From the NCBI GenBank assembly GCA_002256055.1, contig NKIE01000036.1:1-12797 (forward strand): DNA of 12,797 nucleotides, written 5' to 3'. Below are positions 5,593 to 12,797 of the stretch, piece by piece (positions within the stretch are counted from its first letter, which is position 1; the number at the start of each line of letters is the position of its first letter). The notes under the pieces are model-generated. The model saw only the letters and a list, made by a program, of their open reading frames with translations. It did no database searches and had not been told where the DNA came from. This stretch comes from Pseudomonas sp. PGPPP3. Its GTDB lineage: Bacteria > Pseudomonadota > Gammaproteobacteria > Pseudomonadales > Pseudomonadaceae. The translations under genes were made by a program, and so were the position numbers.

Positions 5593-6767
5593 TGGCGGAT
5601 AGACCCATGCCCCAGCCTTGCTCAACTGTATGGCCTACGCGCCGACCATACGCCACAGGCAAATGCCTGCTACTGCTCGCCAGCCTGCTGCTCAGCGCAT
5701 GTGAACCGAATCCAGAGAAGGCCATTGAGCCAATCCGCCTGGGCGTGATCGTCGACACGTCTGGCCCCACCTCCAGCCTCGGCATTGCAGGGCGCAACGG
5801 CATGCAACTGGCCGTCGAGCAGACCAACGCCGCGGGCGGCATCCACGGCCGGCCCATCGAACTGCTGCAGCGTGACGATGGGTTCAACCCGCAGCAGGCC
5901 ACTCAGGCTGCCACCGAATTGATTGAGGCCAAGGTCGATGCGGTTTTCGGCCCAATGACCAGCCTGATCGCCGAGCAACTGGCACCACAGTTCACTGCTG
6001 CCGGAGTCCTACTGATGGGCGGTACGCCACTGAGCCCTTTACTGGCCGGGCGCGATGACCAGTTCTTCCGGATTCTCAGCCACACCAGCCCAGACGCCCT
6101 CGGCATTGCCCAGCACCTGCAACACCAGCTGGGCATCGGTCAGGTAACCGTGCTGATCGAAGAAAGTAACCACACCTTTACCCGCCCCTGGCTGGCCGAT
6201 TTTCAACGCTATTTCTCCGCGGAGGGCGGCAGCATCGGGCAGACCATCGCGTTCACCCGTACCGCGCAAACCGACTTCGCTACCCTGGCCCAACAGGCAC
6301 TGGCCAACCAACCACGCGCAGTAATCCTGATTAGCAACGCGTTGGACACCGCCATGTTGGCCACTCAGTTGCGCCAGATAAATCCACAACTGGTGCTGGC
6401 TACCCCAGCCTGGGCTGCGGCCGATGCCCTACTGGAAATGGGCGGCCGTGCCGTCGAGGGCATGATCACTGGCCAGACCTATGACCTCAGCGATAAGTCG
6501 CCCGCCTTTCTCGCCTTTAAGCAGGCTTATCAACAGCGCTTCGGCCAGTCGATCGACACCGCTGCAATCACCGCCTACAACGCCACCCAGGTGCTATTGA
6601 GCGCCCTGCGCGAACGCCAGCCGCAGGAGTCGCCTAAGCAGGCCCTGCTGCGTATTCGCCACTTTGCCGGTCTGCAGCAGCCGATTGATCTGGATGAGTT
6701 CGGCGATAGTTCAAGCCGCTTTTACCTGATGGTGGTCCGCCAGGGACGTTTCATTAATGCCGAATAA
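5592..6767 (+). CDS. Periplasmic-binding-protein lipoprotein (Peripla_BP_6, branched-chain amino acid/amide type)
   Basis: This 391-residue protein starts with a basic segment (RRPYATGK) and a hydrophobic stretch that ends in the lipobox LSAC, so Cys37 should be lipidated and the mature protein membrane-anchored in the periplasm. From about residue 47 it matches type I solute-binding proteins of the LivK/AmiC/Urt family: IRLGVIVDTSGP, then GIAGRNGMQLAVEQTNAAGG, ELLQRDDGFNP and VDAVFGPMTS, with a second lobe at about 165-300. Such proteins bind amino acids, amides, urea or small acids, but the ligand here cannot be read from sequence. No permease or ATPase gene is nearby. Instead it lies between the c-di-GMP regulator (TGATG overlap) and a membrane sensor kinase (11-base overlap). 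It therefore probably acts as a ligand sensor presenting its state to the kinase, rather than as a transport component (inference). Met6 at 5607 is an alternative start that keeps the signal peptide. Confidence 0.9.
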   Translation: MADRPMPQPCSTVWPTRRPYATGKCLLLLASLLLSACEPNPEKAIEPIRLGVIVDTSGPTSSLGIAGRNGMQLAVEQTNAAGGIHGRPIELLQRDDGFNPQQATQAATELIEAKVDAVFGPMTSLIAEQLAPQFTAAGVLLMGGTPLSPLLAGRDDQFFRILSHTSPDALGIAQHLQHQLGIGQVTVLIEESNHTFTRPWLADFQRYFSAEGGSIGQTIAFTRTAQTDFATLAQQALANQPRAVILISNALDTAMLATQLRQINPQLVLATPAWAAADALLEMGGRAVEGMITGQTYDLSDKSPAFLAFKQAYQQRFGQSIDTAAITAYNATQVLLSALRERQPQESPKQALLRIRHFAGLQQPIDLDEFGDSSSRFYLMVVRQGRFINAE

Positions 6768-9183
6768 ACCTCACGCCTCACGCCCGTTGCTACTGACCCT
6801 GGCTAGCCGCTTCATCCTGGTGGCCTTCATTCCAGCACTGATGATCGCCCTGCTGTTTCGCTTTTATTACGAACCTTTGATGCGCGCCGACATTGAGACT
6901 CGGCAACTGCGCGCGGCCGAAGCCACCGCGCAACAGATCACCCATCACTTCAGCATCGCCGAGCACGAACTGGCCGCTCTCGGTCAGTTGTTTGCCAGCG
7001 TGCCGAACCTCGGCCAGGCGCAGACCGAGGTGCTGCTGGATGCCTACGCCGATAACTCGAACTTCTACGAGGCCCTGTACCTGACCGATGACTTGGGACA
7101 AATTCGCGCCATCGGTCTGGCCAGCAATCGCCGCTTGCTGCGCCAGAACCTGCAAGGCCTGGATATGTCGGCCCGCGATTTCGTCCGCAACGCCCACCGG
7201 CTCAGGCAAGGATTCTGGTCCAACAGTTTCCTCTCCACCGTCAGCTCACGGCTGACCGTGGCACTGGCGCAACCCGTGGGGCTGCGCACTCTGATTGGCG
7301 AAGTAGCCATCGATCCGCTGCCGACCCTGGTGCGCCAACTGAGCCAAAACACTCAGCTGCAAATCCGCCTGCTCGACCGGCAAAGCCAGTTGGTCGCCAG
7401 TTCCGAACCCGTGCAGGCGGGGCAACAGGTCAACCTCGGCAATTTGCCGGTGCTGCAACGCAGCAATGGCCAATCCAGTCATTTCGAGCTCGATGGCCAA
7501 GCCCTGATTGGCGTCGCCCACAAGGTTGAGGGGCCCGACTGGCAAGTGCTGGTGGCACAACCCAAGGACAACGCCTACGGGCAAATCAACACGGCCTGGC
7601 AACGCATTATGCTGTCCCTAGGCCTGGCGCTACTGGTAGCCCTGCTGATTGCCGGTGCCACCAGTTGGACCTTGGCGCAGAAAATCTCGCAGTTCAGTGA
7701 GCATGTCAGTGCCATCGCCCAGGGCAGCTATGACCTGAAGCTGGATGACAGCGACATCCGCGAGCTGAATACCCTGCGCCACAGTTTGGAGCAGATGGTC
7801 GGAGCCATTGTCGAACGCGAACACAGCATGGCCCGCACGGCCCTGAGCCTGCGCGAAAGCGAGGACCGTCTGCTGGCCACCCTGGAAAACACACCTAACG
7901 TTGCCGTGCAGTGGTTTGACTCCGAGGGCCGGGTGTTGCTGTGGAACCACGCCAGCGAAACCCTCTACGGTATTGCCCGTCAGGACGCCCTGGGCAAGAC
8001 CCTCGACCAACTGTTCCTCAACCCACAGCAAGCCCGCCTGTTTCTCGCCACACTGCGCGAGGCCGCCAAGGGCGTGGCCCTAGGCCCTTACCTGTCGGAT
8101 GTGCACAATGCCGCCGGCCAGCAGCTGTATGTGCAGGGCACCACATTCAGTATTCCCGCCCCAGGCGGTGGCAAACACTTTGTCTGCATGAACGTGGACA
8201 TTACCGACCAGAAGAAAGCCGAGCTGGCTTACCGCGACCTCAATGAAACCCTCGAACAACGGGTCGTACTGCGCACCGACGCCCTGACCCAGAGCAACCT
8301 GGAGCTCAACCAGACCCTGGCCACCCTGCAGCAGGCACAGAACGAACTGGTGCGCAGCGAAAAACTGGCAGCCCTTGGCTCCCTGGTAGCTGGCATTGCC
8401 CACGAACTGAATACCCCAATTGGCAATAGTGTGATGGCCGCCAGCACCCTGGAAGACCCCAGCAAAGCCATGTCCCAAGCAGTCACTACGGGCAATCTGC
8501 GTCGTTCCATGCTGGAGCAGTTTATTGCCGACACGCAAACCGCCACCGACATTCTGATGCGCAACCTGCGCCGCGCCAGCGAACTGATTTCCAGCTTCAA
8601 GCAGGTGGCTGCCGACCAGGCCAGTGCCCAGCGCCGCGAGTTCAATCTGGCTGAGGCGGTCAACGAGATCCTCATCACCCTCGGGCCAACCCTGAAGAAA
8701 ACCCCATACCAGATCGACAGTGAGATCGACGCCAGCATCGTCCTCGACAGTTATCCCGGCGCCCTCGGGCAGATTCTCGTCAATCTGATCAACAACGCCC
8801 TGCTACACGCCTTCGATGGCACCAACCAAGGCCTGATCAGCGTAAAAGCGTTTACCACCGAGCCCGGCTGGATCGACCTGACCATCACCGACAATGGCCA
8901 CGGCATCAGTGAGGAAAACCTGCCGCGAATCTTCGACCCCTTCTTCACCACCAAGCTCGGCCAGGGCGGCAGTGGTCTGGGCTTGAACATCGTCCACAAC
9001 CTGGCCAGTGGTGTGCTCGGCGGCAGCATTGCGGTGGCCAGTCAGCTTGACTGGGGCACGCGTTTTAGCTTGTCGCTACCGTTGGTGGCGCCCAAAGTCG
9101 CAGCGTCAGCCGAACAGTCGCCAGCACCGGCCCTCACCAGTAATTTTCTACAGCCACCTGACCCGGACGGCGCGTCAGGCTGA
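6757..9183 (+). CDS. Membrane sensor histidine kinase: dCache-HAMP-PAS-HisKA-HATPase
   Basis: This 808-residue inner-membrane kinase is the likely phosphodonor for the receiver-EAL regulator two genes upstream. TM1 spans about 17-36. A periplasmic dCache-like sensor spans about 40-275 and TM2 about 284-306. A HAMP linker follows at about 307-358, a PAS domain at about 367-487 (VQWFDSEGRVLLWNHASE, VDITDQ), and a coiled coil at about 488-535. The HisKA domain has phospho-acceptor His549 in GIAHELNTPIGN. The catalytic domain has the N box (676-680), DNGHG (712-716), the F box FDPFFTTK (726-733) and GSGLGL (738-743). There is no receiver or Hpt domain, so transfer would be direct. The start ATG overlaps the end of the lipoprotein gene, with AGGGA ten bases upstream. 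The low-complexity Ala/Pro tail (about 778-808) runs 50 bases into the 3' end of the opposing fpr gene. PAS ligand and signal are unknown. Confidence 0.94.
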   Translation: MPNKPHASRPLLLTLASRFILVAFIPALMIALLFRFYYEPLMRADIETRQLRAAEATAQQITHHFSIAEHELAALGQLFASVPNLGQAQTEVLLDAYADNSNFYEALYLTDDLGQIRAIGLASNRRLLRQNLQGLDMSARDFVRNAHRLRQGFWSNSFLSTVSSRLTVALAQPVGLRTLIGEVAIDPLPTLVRQLSQNTQLQIRLLDRQSQLVASSEPVQAGQQVNLGNLPVLQRSNGQSSHFELDGQALIGVAHKVEGPDWQVLVAQPKDNAYGQINTAWQRIMLSLGLALLVALLIAGATSWTLAQKISQFSEHVSAIAQGSYDLKLDDSDIRELNTLRHSLEQMVGAIVEREHSMARTALSLRESEDRLLATLENTPNVAVQWFDSEGRVLLWNHASETLYGIARQDALGKTLDQLFLNPQQARLFLATLREAAKGVALGPYLSDVHNAAGQQLYVQGTTFSIPAPGGGKHFVCMNVDITDQKKAELAYRDLNETLEQRVVLRTDALTQSNLELNQTLATLQQAQNELVRSEKLAALGSLVAGIAHELNTPIGNSVMAASTLEDPSKAMSQAVTTGNLRRSMLEQFIADTQTATDILMRNLRRASELISSFKQVAADQASAQRREFNLAEAVNEILITLGPTLKKTPYQIDSEIDASIVLDSYPGALGQILVNLINNALLHAFDGTNQGLISVKAFTTEPGWIDLTITDNGHGISEENLPRIFDPFFTTKLGQGGSGLGLNIVHNLASGVLGGSIAVASQLDWGTRFSLSLPLVAPKVAASAEQSPAPALTSNFLQPPDPDGASG

Positions 9184-9910
9184 GCTGCATGTCACGGCTT
9201 TTCAACAATGCGCGGCAGTCGTCGATCATCTGCGGGTTACCGCACAGCATCACCCGCCCCTGTTCGGGCTCCAGGGCAAAGCCGGCAGCACGCTCCAGTT
9301 CACCATTAGCCAGCAGCGTGGTGACGCGCCCATGCAGGGTTCCGGGCACCTGCTCACGGGTGACCAGCGGCAGGTAGACCAACTGGCCAGCGTAGTCCTG
9401 CAGGTAGTCACGCTGCTGCAAACCCTGGATCAGCGCCTGATAGGCCAGCTCCTGGCGGCTACGAGCGCTGTACACCAACACGATGCGGGCAAAGCGCTGC
9501 CACACCTCGGGGTCCTGCAAAATCGACAGAAAGGGCGCCAGTCCAGTGCCACTGGCCAGCAGCCAGAGGTCACGGCCGTCGACAAAGCGATCGAGGGTCA
9601 AAAAGCCGAAGGGCTGGCGCTCCACCAGCAGCTCGTCGCCCACCTGCAGACGGCTCAGTTCACTGGTGAACTCGCCACCCGGCACCACGATGGAGAAGAA
9701 CTCGAGAAACTCGTCATGGGGCGCCGACACCAGCGAATAGGCCCGCCAGATGATCGAGCCGCTGGCCTTGCGCACGCCCAGGCGGGCGAACTGGCCGGGG
9801 CGAAAACGAAATCCAGGATCGCGCGTGCAGCGCAGACTGAACAGTGTCGACGACCAGGGTTGCACGCTCAGCAGTTGCTGGCGGGTGAACTTCTCGGCGG
9901 TGCCAGTCAT
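9134..9910 (-). CDS. fpr: Ferredoxin/flavodoxin-NADP+ reductase
   Basis: Fpr moves electrons between NADPH and ferredoxin or flavodoxin through FAD. It supports Fe-S cluster and oxidative-stress metabolism in the cytoplasm. The 258 residues equal the usual bacterial length. The FAD-binding motif RAYSLVSAP lies at about residues 56-64, the second flavin-contact region FFSIVVPGG at about 71-79, and the NADP-binding GTGLAPFLSIL at about 120-130. The CGNPQMI segment lies at about 223-229, and the chain ends VENYW, with the C-terminal aromatic residue that stacks on the flavin. That ending is like E. coli Fpr (VEHYW) and unlike the Pseudomonas FprA type, so this is probably the second, FprB-type enzyme. 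The start at 9908-9910 has AGAGGGG about seven bases upstream. The gene converges on the kinase gene with a 50-base overlap and is divergent from rlmG across only 67 bases. Confidence 0.95.
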   Translation of the reverse strand: MTGTAEKFTRQQLLSVQPWSSTLFSLRCTRDPGFRFRPGQFARLGVRKASGSIIWRAYSLVSAPHDEFLEFFSIVVPGGEFTSELSRLQVGDELLVERQPFGFLTLDRFVDGRDLWLLASGTGLAPFLSILQDPEVWQRFARIVLVYSARSRQELAYQALIQGLQQRDYLQDYAGQLVYLPLVTREQVPGTLHGRVTTLLANGELERAAGFALEPEQGRVMLCGNPQMIDDCRALLKSRDMQLSLTRRPGQVAVENYW

Positions 9911-9930
9911 ACTGCGCCCCTCTCATTCGT

Positions 9931-9940
9931 CACTGCAGTG
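9931..9940. repeat. Palindrome CACTGCAGTG between fpr and rlmG
   Basis: This perfect 10-base palindrome lies near the middle of the 67-base divergent intergenic region (9911-9977), where an operator shared by the two genes could sit. No clear -10/-35 pair was found for either gene in this short space. The element may be chance. Confidence 0.3.
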
Positions 9941-9977
9941 TCGCGCAAAGCGGCGAGCAGAAACACCGCCGGTTCAT

Positions 9978-11102
9978 ATGCCTATATTCACTACGCCTTT
10001 CGCCCAGCTCGACCTGCTCCGCCAACCGGAACAACAGGACGAACCGCTGCAGGCCTTCGATGCCGCCGACGAATACCTGCTCAATCACCTGCACGAGCTG
10101 GGCCTGCACGCCGACAGCCGCGTGCTGCTGCTAAATGACAGCTTCGGTGCCCTGGCCGCCAGCCTGGCACCGCACTGCACGGTGACCAGCGGCGGCGACT
10201 CGCACCTGGGCTTTCTCGCACTGCAGAAGAACTTGGCGCGCAATCAGCTGCCAGACGCCGCCGTGACGTTCGTGCCCGCCAGCCAAGTGCCCCAAGGGCC
10301 GTTCGACTGGGTACTGATCCGCGTGCCCAAGACCCTGGCCCTGCTAGAAGAACAGCTGATTCGCCTGCACGGCCAACTGGCACCGGGCGCGCGGGTGATT
10401 GCGGCGGCCATGCTCAAGCATTTGCCCCGCGCCGCTGGCGACCTGCTGGAGCGTTACATCGGCCCAGTGCAGGCCTCCCTAGCCGTTAAAAAGGCTCGCC
10501 TGCTGAGCGCCACACCCACTGATAAGCCCGCGATTGTCTCGCCCTACCCGAGTCGCTACACCCTGGAACAGCCGCCCTTGCAGCTGCTCAACCACGCCAA
10601 CCTGTTCTGCCGCGAAGGACTGGACATCGGCACTCGCGCTTTTCTCCCGCACCTGCCGAAAAGCCTCGCCGCTCGACGCGTGGCGGATCTCGGCTGTGGC
10701 AACGGGGTACTGGGCATCGCCCACGCTTTGGCCAACCCGCAGGACGAGCTGACCCTGGTGGATGAGTCCTATATGGCCGTGCAATCGGCCGCAGAAAACT
10801 GGCGCGCCGCACTGGGCGAGCGTCCGGTCACGGTTCGTGCAGGCGACGGTCTGGCCGAACAGGCCGCGGAGTCGCTGGACTTGGTGCTGTGTAATCCGCC
10901 ATTCCACCAGCAGCAGGTGGTCGGCGACTTTCTCGCCTGGCGCATGTTCACTCAGGCCCGTGCGGCGCTGGTGACCGGTGGCGAGCTATGGATCGTCGGA
11001 AACCGCCACCTGGGCTACCACGGCAAGCTCAAACGCCTGTTCCGTGGCGTCGAGCAGGTGGCAGCCACGCCTAAGTTCGTGGTGCTGCGCGCGATTCGTT
11101 AA
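9978..11102 (+). CDS. rlmG: 23S rRNA (guanine-N2)-methyltransferase RlmG
   Basis: RlmG makes m2G1835 (E. coli numbering) in 23S rRNA using S-adenosylmethionine. The 374 residues fit the family (E. coli 378). The protein has the duplicated arrangement of the RsmC/RlmG group. A degenerate N-terminal methyltransferase-like half (about 1-185) carries PLQAFDAADEYLL (23-35), LLLNDSFGALA (50-60) and RVPKTLALLEEQL (115-127), all close to E. coli RlmG. The catalytic C-terminal half (about 200-374) has SAM motif I VADLGCGNG (235-243), the acidic VDES (261-264) and the NPPF motif (306-309) that contacts the target guanine. It ends in the GELWIVGNRHLGYH region and FVVLRAI. The ATG at 9978 is chosen because the match to RlmG begins there. 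The frame stays open upstream to 9750, but that part is antisense to fpr. A good Shine-Dalgarno sequence is lacking. Its stop lies ten bases from that of the convergent chemotaxis gene. Confidence 0.94.
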   Translation: MPIFTTPFAQLDLLRQPEQQDEPLQAFDAADEYLLNHLHELGLHADSRVLLLNDSFGALAASLAPHCTVTSGGDSHLGFLALQKNLARNQLPDAAVTFVPASQVPQGPFDWVLIRVPKTLALLEEQLIRLHGQLAPGARVIAAAMLKHLPRAAGDLLERYIGPVQASLAVKKARLLSATPTDKPAIVSPYPSRYTLEQPPLQLLNHANLFCREGLDIGTRAFLPHLPKSLAARRVADLGCGNGVLGIAHALANPQDELTLVDESYMAVQSAAENWRAALGERPVTVRAGDGLAEQAAESLDLVLCNPPFHQQQVVGDFLAWRMFTQARAALVTGGELWIVGNRHLGYHGKLKRLFRGVEQVAATPKFVVLRAIR

Positions 11103-11112
11103 AGCATCGGGG

Positions 11113-12711
11113 TCAGAACTTGAACTGACCGACGATACCTTCCAGGCGATGGGCATCCTCACCCGTGGCGCGACCGCGGCCAAGGGTGCTTTCAGCCAGC
11201 TCTACGGTGCGTGCGGCGACGTCCGCCACACTGATGATGCGCTGGTTGATTTCATCGCTGACCGAGGACTGCTCGCGCGCCGCTTCGGCGATATGCAGGC
11301 TCATATCGGAAATCGACGCCACCAGGGCGCAGATACTCACCAGCGCCTGACCGGCACTTTCTGCTTGCGCTACGCCATTTTCGGCGTAGCCGCGGCTGTC
11401 CTGCATGACCTTCACCGCCTGCTGCGAAGCACCTTGCAGGCCTTCGATCATGCTGTGAATTTCCTGGGTTGAGGCTTGGGTGCGACTGGCCAGGGTGCGC
11501 ACCTCATCAGCCACCACGGCAAACCCGCGACCCTGTTCACCGGCACGCGCGGCCTCAATGGCGGCATTCAGTGCCAGCAAATTGGTCTGGTCGGCGACGC
11601 TCTTGATTACACTCAACACCGTGCCGATTTCCCGTGAATGGGTTTCGAGTGTCTGGATCACTTCCGCCGCTTTGCCCACCTCATCAGCCAACCGGCGAAT
11701 GTCGGCGATCGTTTGGTTGACCACGTGAATGGCCGCCTGCGCCTCACGATCGGCATTGCCCGTCTGGGTCGAGCTGGCCTGGGCGTTGGCGGCCACACCT
11801 TGTACCGTGGCGGCCATCTGATTCACCGCCGTGGCCACTTGCTCCACCTCCACACGCAACACTTCGGCACTGTTTTCAGCGGCCTGGGCATCATTCACCA
11901 GCTGAGCAGAAGAGTGATCAAGCGTGTGGGCCACTTCAGCCACCGTACTGATCTGCTGACGCAGGCCGGCCACAAAGCGGTTGAACCCCTCCACCACCTG
12001 ACCGATTTCATCATCATGGTCCTGACGTAACGTGCGGCTCAGGTCGCCACTGCCGGTGTTGAGGTCCTTCAACGAACGGGTCAAGCGGTAAATCGGCGGC
12101 AACACCCGCCGACTGATAACCCACAAGGTCGCCATCATCACCGCCAGCACAAATCCCCAGGCCAGCATGGTGTTGCGCTTAAGCGCCTCGCGCACGACTT
12201 CGGTCTCGGCGTCGGCGCGCTGGTAGCGCTGACCTAAGGGCTCGCTCAATGCGGCGAAGTTTTGAATCACCTCGGCCGAACTCTGATCAAAAGCAGCCAT
12301 CACCTGATCACCCGCCGCTTTACCTGCAGTGCTATAGGCCTGAAACATGCGCAAACCCTGGGCATCTAGCTGATCAATCGGCCCACGCAAAGCCCGCAAC
12401 TCGCTGGCAAAGGCAGGAATGCGCTGTTCAAGCGCCGTCAGTTTCTCCAGCGCTTGACGGTGATGCTGCTGCCCCTCATCCGCCGCTTCGCGCTCGCCAG
12501 TCAGGCTGGCATCGGTATAGAACTGCTGGATTTGTGCAGTGTGATAACGCAACTCCTGTGCGTTTTCCTGAGCCTCGCCCAGGGTCGACAACTCGTGGCC
12601 CAGTTCATCCAAACGATTGACCTGGCTCGACATCCACCAGGACAAACCCACCGCGGAGACCAACAACACCGCGGCACAACTGGACATCAAGCGAGCAATA
12701 CTGAATTTCAC
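11113..12711 (-). CDS. Methyl-accepting chemotaxis protein (helical ligand-binding domain)
   Basis: This 532-residue inner-membrane chemoreceptor signals through CheA/CheW to control swimming. TM1 lies at about 9-28. A periplasmic, all-helical ligand domain of about 150 residues (30-180), four-helix-bundle-like, follows, then TM2 at about 181-200. HAMP spans about 201-255, and the long cytoplasmic hairpin about 270-532. The hairpin tip carries the near-invariant core [20 protein letters not shown] (377-396) followed by FAVVADEVR. No CheR-tethering pentapeptide is present at the end (GIVGQFKF), which is usual for many Pseudomonas receptors. The start codon is GTG (12709-12711), with GAGGGG five bases upstream. 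A sigma-28-like promoter about 45 bases upstream (12756-12783) fits expression with the flagellar regulon. The ligand cannot be told from sequence. Confidence 0.94.
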   Translation of the reverse strand: MKFSIARLMSSCAAVLLVSAVGLSWWMSSQVNRLDELGHELSTLGEAQENAQELRYHTAQIQQFYTDASLTGEREAADEGQQHHRQALEKLTALEQRIPAFASELRALRGPIDQLDAQGLRMFQAYSTAGKAAGDQVMAAFDQSSAEVIQNFAALSEPLGQRYQRADAETEVVREALKRNTMLAWGFVLAVMMATLWVISRRVLPPIYRLTRSLKDLNTGSGDLSRTLRQDHDDEIGQVVEGFNRFVAGLRQQISTVAEVAHTLDHSSAQLVNDAQAAENSAEVLRVEVEQVATAVNQMAATVQGVAANAQASSTQTGNADREAQAAIHVVNQTIADIRRLADEVGKAAEVIQTLETHSREIGTVLSVIKSVADQTNLLALNAAIEAARAGEQGRGFAVVADEVRTLASRTQASTQEIHSMIEGLQGASQQAVKVMQDSRGYAENGVAQAESAGQALVSICALVASISDMSLHIAEAAREQSSVSDEINQRIISVADVAARTVELAESTLGRGRATGEDAHRLEGIVGQFKF

Positions 12712-12755
12712 AAAAACCCCTCAAGCCCGGCCCCATAGCCAAGCGCATTTCCGAT

Positions 12756-12783
12756 CTATCGGCGCAAAATACAGACTACTTTA
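12756..12783 (-). promoter_or_regulatory. Sigma-28 (FliA)-like promoter of the chemoreceptor gene
   Basis: On the minus strand TAAAGTAG (12776-12783) and GCCGATAG (12756-12763) are separated by 12 bases. The FliA consensus is TAAAGTTT-N11-GCCGATAA, so this is seven of eight in the -10 and six of eight in the -35, with one extra spacer base. A start site near 12749 would leave a leader of about 37 bases before the GTG. Location upstream of a chemoreceptor supports the call. Confidence 0.72.
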
Positions 12784-12797
12784 CGGCCAGCAAGGCC

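Noticed and set aside
9750..9977. Upstream in-frame extension of rlmG by 76 codons
   Set aside because: The extension is antisense to fpr, and similarity to RlmG starts at the ATG at 9978.
9008..10138. Plus-strand open frame (376 codons) spanning the kinase end, fpr and the start of rlmG
   Set aside because: It is antisense to fpr and out of frame with the kinase and rlmG. No domain is recognisable.
11103..11112. Shared terminator between convergent rlmG and the chemoreceptor gene
   Set aside because: Only ten bases separate the stop codons, and no hairpin with a T tract is visible there on either strand.

Overview
The window reads as chromosomal DNA of a Pseudomonas or a close gammaproteobacterial relative. 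It is GC-rich with tightly packed genes. It carries an E. coli-length MscL, an RlmG-type 23S rRNA methyltransferase, a class IA bacterial Fpr ending in ENYW, a Pseudomonas-type chemotaxis transducer, and a probable Anr/FNR box. From memory, radA, mscL and an fpr gene lie close together in Pseudomonas genomes. The species cannot be named from this sequence alone.

Layout. Positions 1-2291, minus strand: the N-terminal third of radA (cut by the window edge), an MltF-like lytic transglycosylase with a substrate-binding domain, and then a short non-coding stretch ending in a clear intrinsic terminator. Positions 2292-2773: a small DUF465/YdcH-type gene (minus) with a cysteine-rich tail, a perfect Anr/FNR palindrome in its promoter, and the divergent promoter region of mscL. 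Positions 2774-3221: mscL (plus) and a strong hairpin after it. Positions 3379-9183, plus strand: a three-gene, translationally overlapping operon. It encodes a response regulator with a receiver, DUF3369, degenerate GGDEF and intact EAL; a periplasmic-binding-protein lipoprotein; and a dCache-HAMP-PAS histidine kinase. Positions 9134-11102: fpr (minus), whose 3' end overlaps the kinase gene by 50 bases, and divergent rlmG (plus). Positions 11113-12797: a methyl-accepting chemotaxis protein (minus) behind a sigma-28 (FliA)-like promoter.

How the genes fit together. Most genes here are housekeeping: DNA repair (RadA), wall turnover (MltF-like), osmotic safety valve (MscL), redox (Fpr) and ribosome modification (RlmG). 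The exception is the central operon, the most interesting part of the window. Its lipoprotein belongs to the branched-chain amino acid/amide ABC-binding family but has no permease or ATPase beside it. It is coupled to a sensor kinase and to a regulator whose only intact output is c-di-GMP hydrolysis. The simplest reading is a ligand-sensing two-component system that lowers c-di-GMP without a DNA-binding step. It sits between mscL and fpr and overlaps the end of fpr, which fits a later insertion into a conserved neighbourhood. That history is inference. No tRNA, rRNA, CRISPR, transposase or phage gene was seen, and no gene-free stretch exceeds about 300 bases.
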